Assembly: GCF_033547075.1 (NCBI RefSeq)
Contig: NZ_CP137891.1
Coordinates: 3,121,124 to 3,185,123, forward strand
Reading direction: 5' to 3'
Length of the DNA: 64,000 nucleotides
From: Flavobacterium ardleyense
GTDB lineage: Bacteria > Bacteroidota > Bacteroidia > Flavobacteriales > Flavobacteriaceae
Shown here: piece after piece, positions 63,510-64,000 of the stretch
How the letters are laid out: every line of letters starts with the position of its first letter
How positions within the stretch are numbered: the first letter of the stretch is position 1
The notes under the pieces: generated by a model
Told to the model about the DNA's origin: nothing
Databases searched by the model: none
The model's input: the letters and a program-made list of their open reading frames with translations, nothing else
Made by a program: the position numbers and the translations under genes

Positions 63510-63914
63510 CTATTCAATTTTGTCAAGAATCTCTTTTATATAATCGGGCGCGGCTGTTGCGCGACCTGTTTTCATGTCCACAAACACCAAAAGAAAGCTC
63601 GCTGTTGTTAATAACTCATTTTGCTCATTGCGAATTTCGCAATCAAATTCAATCTTCACAGAACTTTGTGACTTGAAGGCAGTTTTAATGGTCAGAATGT
63701 CATCATATCGTGCAGATTTTCTGTAATTCAAATTCAAATTTACAATCGGCAACGCAACACCTCGCTCCTCCATGCTTTTGTACGAAATCCCTTGACTTCT
63801 AAGCCATTCCACTCTTCCGATTTCAAAATAGGGTAAATAATTAGCGTGATAAACCACACCCATTTGGTCTGTTTCTGAATACCTTACGCGTACCTCTGAA
63901 AAATGCTCTCTCAT
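63510..63914 (-). CDS. YbgC-type acyl-CoA thioesterase
   Basis: The 134-residue hot-dog-fold protein begins with VRYSETDQMGVVYHANYLP, where the Asp of TDQMG is the catalytic residue, followed by FEIGRVEWLR and a second-strand pattern LNLNYRKSARYDD. YbgC-type enzymes hydrolyse short- or medium-chain acyl-CoA and are often near the Tol-Pal genes, which are absent here. It converges with the IMPACT-family gene with a 16-base gap. Confidence 0.92.
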   Translation of the reverse strand: MREHFSEVRVRYSETDQMGVVYHANYLPYFEIGRVEWLRSQGISYKSMEERGVALPIVNLNLNYRKSARYDDILTIKTAFKSQSSVKIEFDCEIRNEQNELLTTASFLLVFVDMKTGRATAAPDYIKEILDKIE

Positions 63915-64000
63915 AATTTATTTTGGTTTTAAATTAGCTGAATTTTTGACTCCTTACGACTTTATTTTAATTAAATCAACCAGCTGAAAATTTTTTTTTA

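Overview
The window reads as chromosome of a member of the Flavobacteriaceae, most probably Flavobacterium or a close relative. The reasons are the low-GC coding style, Bacteroidetes promoters (TTG, then about 19-22 bases, then TAnnTTTG) in front of recF, the HU gene, a nitroreductase and a tRNA, a type IX secretion sorting domain, several flavobacterial outer-membrane beta-barrel proteins, and family-typical DUF4290, DUF5686 and START-like genes. Strong Shine-Dalgarno sequences are generally absent, as expected for this phylum.

Layout. 0.2-6.3 kb (minus strand): mutL with two rhomboid proteases and a membrane EEP phosphodiesterase, then ribH with a TPR membrane protein. 6.4-16.5 kb (plus): recF, a rhodanese lipoprotein, a DUF2461 gene, murB, a glycosyltransferase overlapping an ECF-type sigma factor, lipA, gap and a TPR hybrid histidine kinase. 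16.5-18.6 kb (minus): punA and lpxK. 18.8-24.5 kb (plus): a Nif3-like gene, a zinc-ribbon-family protein that has lost all its cysteines, an alpha/beta hydrolase, rluF with a long Arg/Asp/Ser tail, a nitroreductase and an OhrR-like regulator. 25-29.1 kb: five related outer-membrane barrel genes, one broken by a frameshift. 29.2-34.6 kb: aroQ, a DUF5686 protein and a secreted PNGase F-type deglycosylase. 35-43.8 kb: murA, DUF4290 and DUF493 genes, a small ATPase, recQ, fmt, HU, yqgE, an aminotransferase and a START-like gene. 44-49.8 kb: an accessory island just after a tRNA-Met. 49.8-64 kb: pyruvate carboxylase, a CHASE3 histidine kinase, an AraC regulator, a YtxH/holin-like envelope cluster, an ABC permease, prmC, a mismatch glycosylase, hisS, ribD, an IMPACT-family gene and a YbgC-type thioesterase.

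The most unusual part is 44.1-49.8 kb. Two large AT-rich genes stand alone between core genes: a 710-residue P-loop ATPase with a zinc ribbon and a winged-helix C terminus, and a 500-residue protein joining a restriction-endonuclease-like domain to a complete SIR2 NADase domain. The ATPase gene lies between two copies of a 25-27 base palindromic repeat, both genes are followed by related sequence, and the island is bracketed by oppositely oriented copies of a dispersed hairpin repeat. By domain content and setting this is a candidate antiphage defence island, though nothing in the sequence proves that function.

A second theme is the intergenic DNA. At least eight copies of one structured repeat family (about 90-155 bases) are scattered through the window. 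Their outer sequences are conserved while the central stems change sequence but keep pairing. Heptamer and octamer tandem tracts also occur in several gaps.
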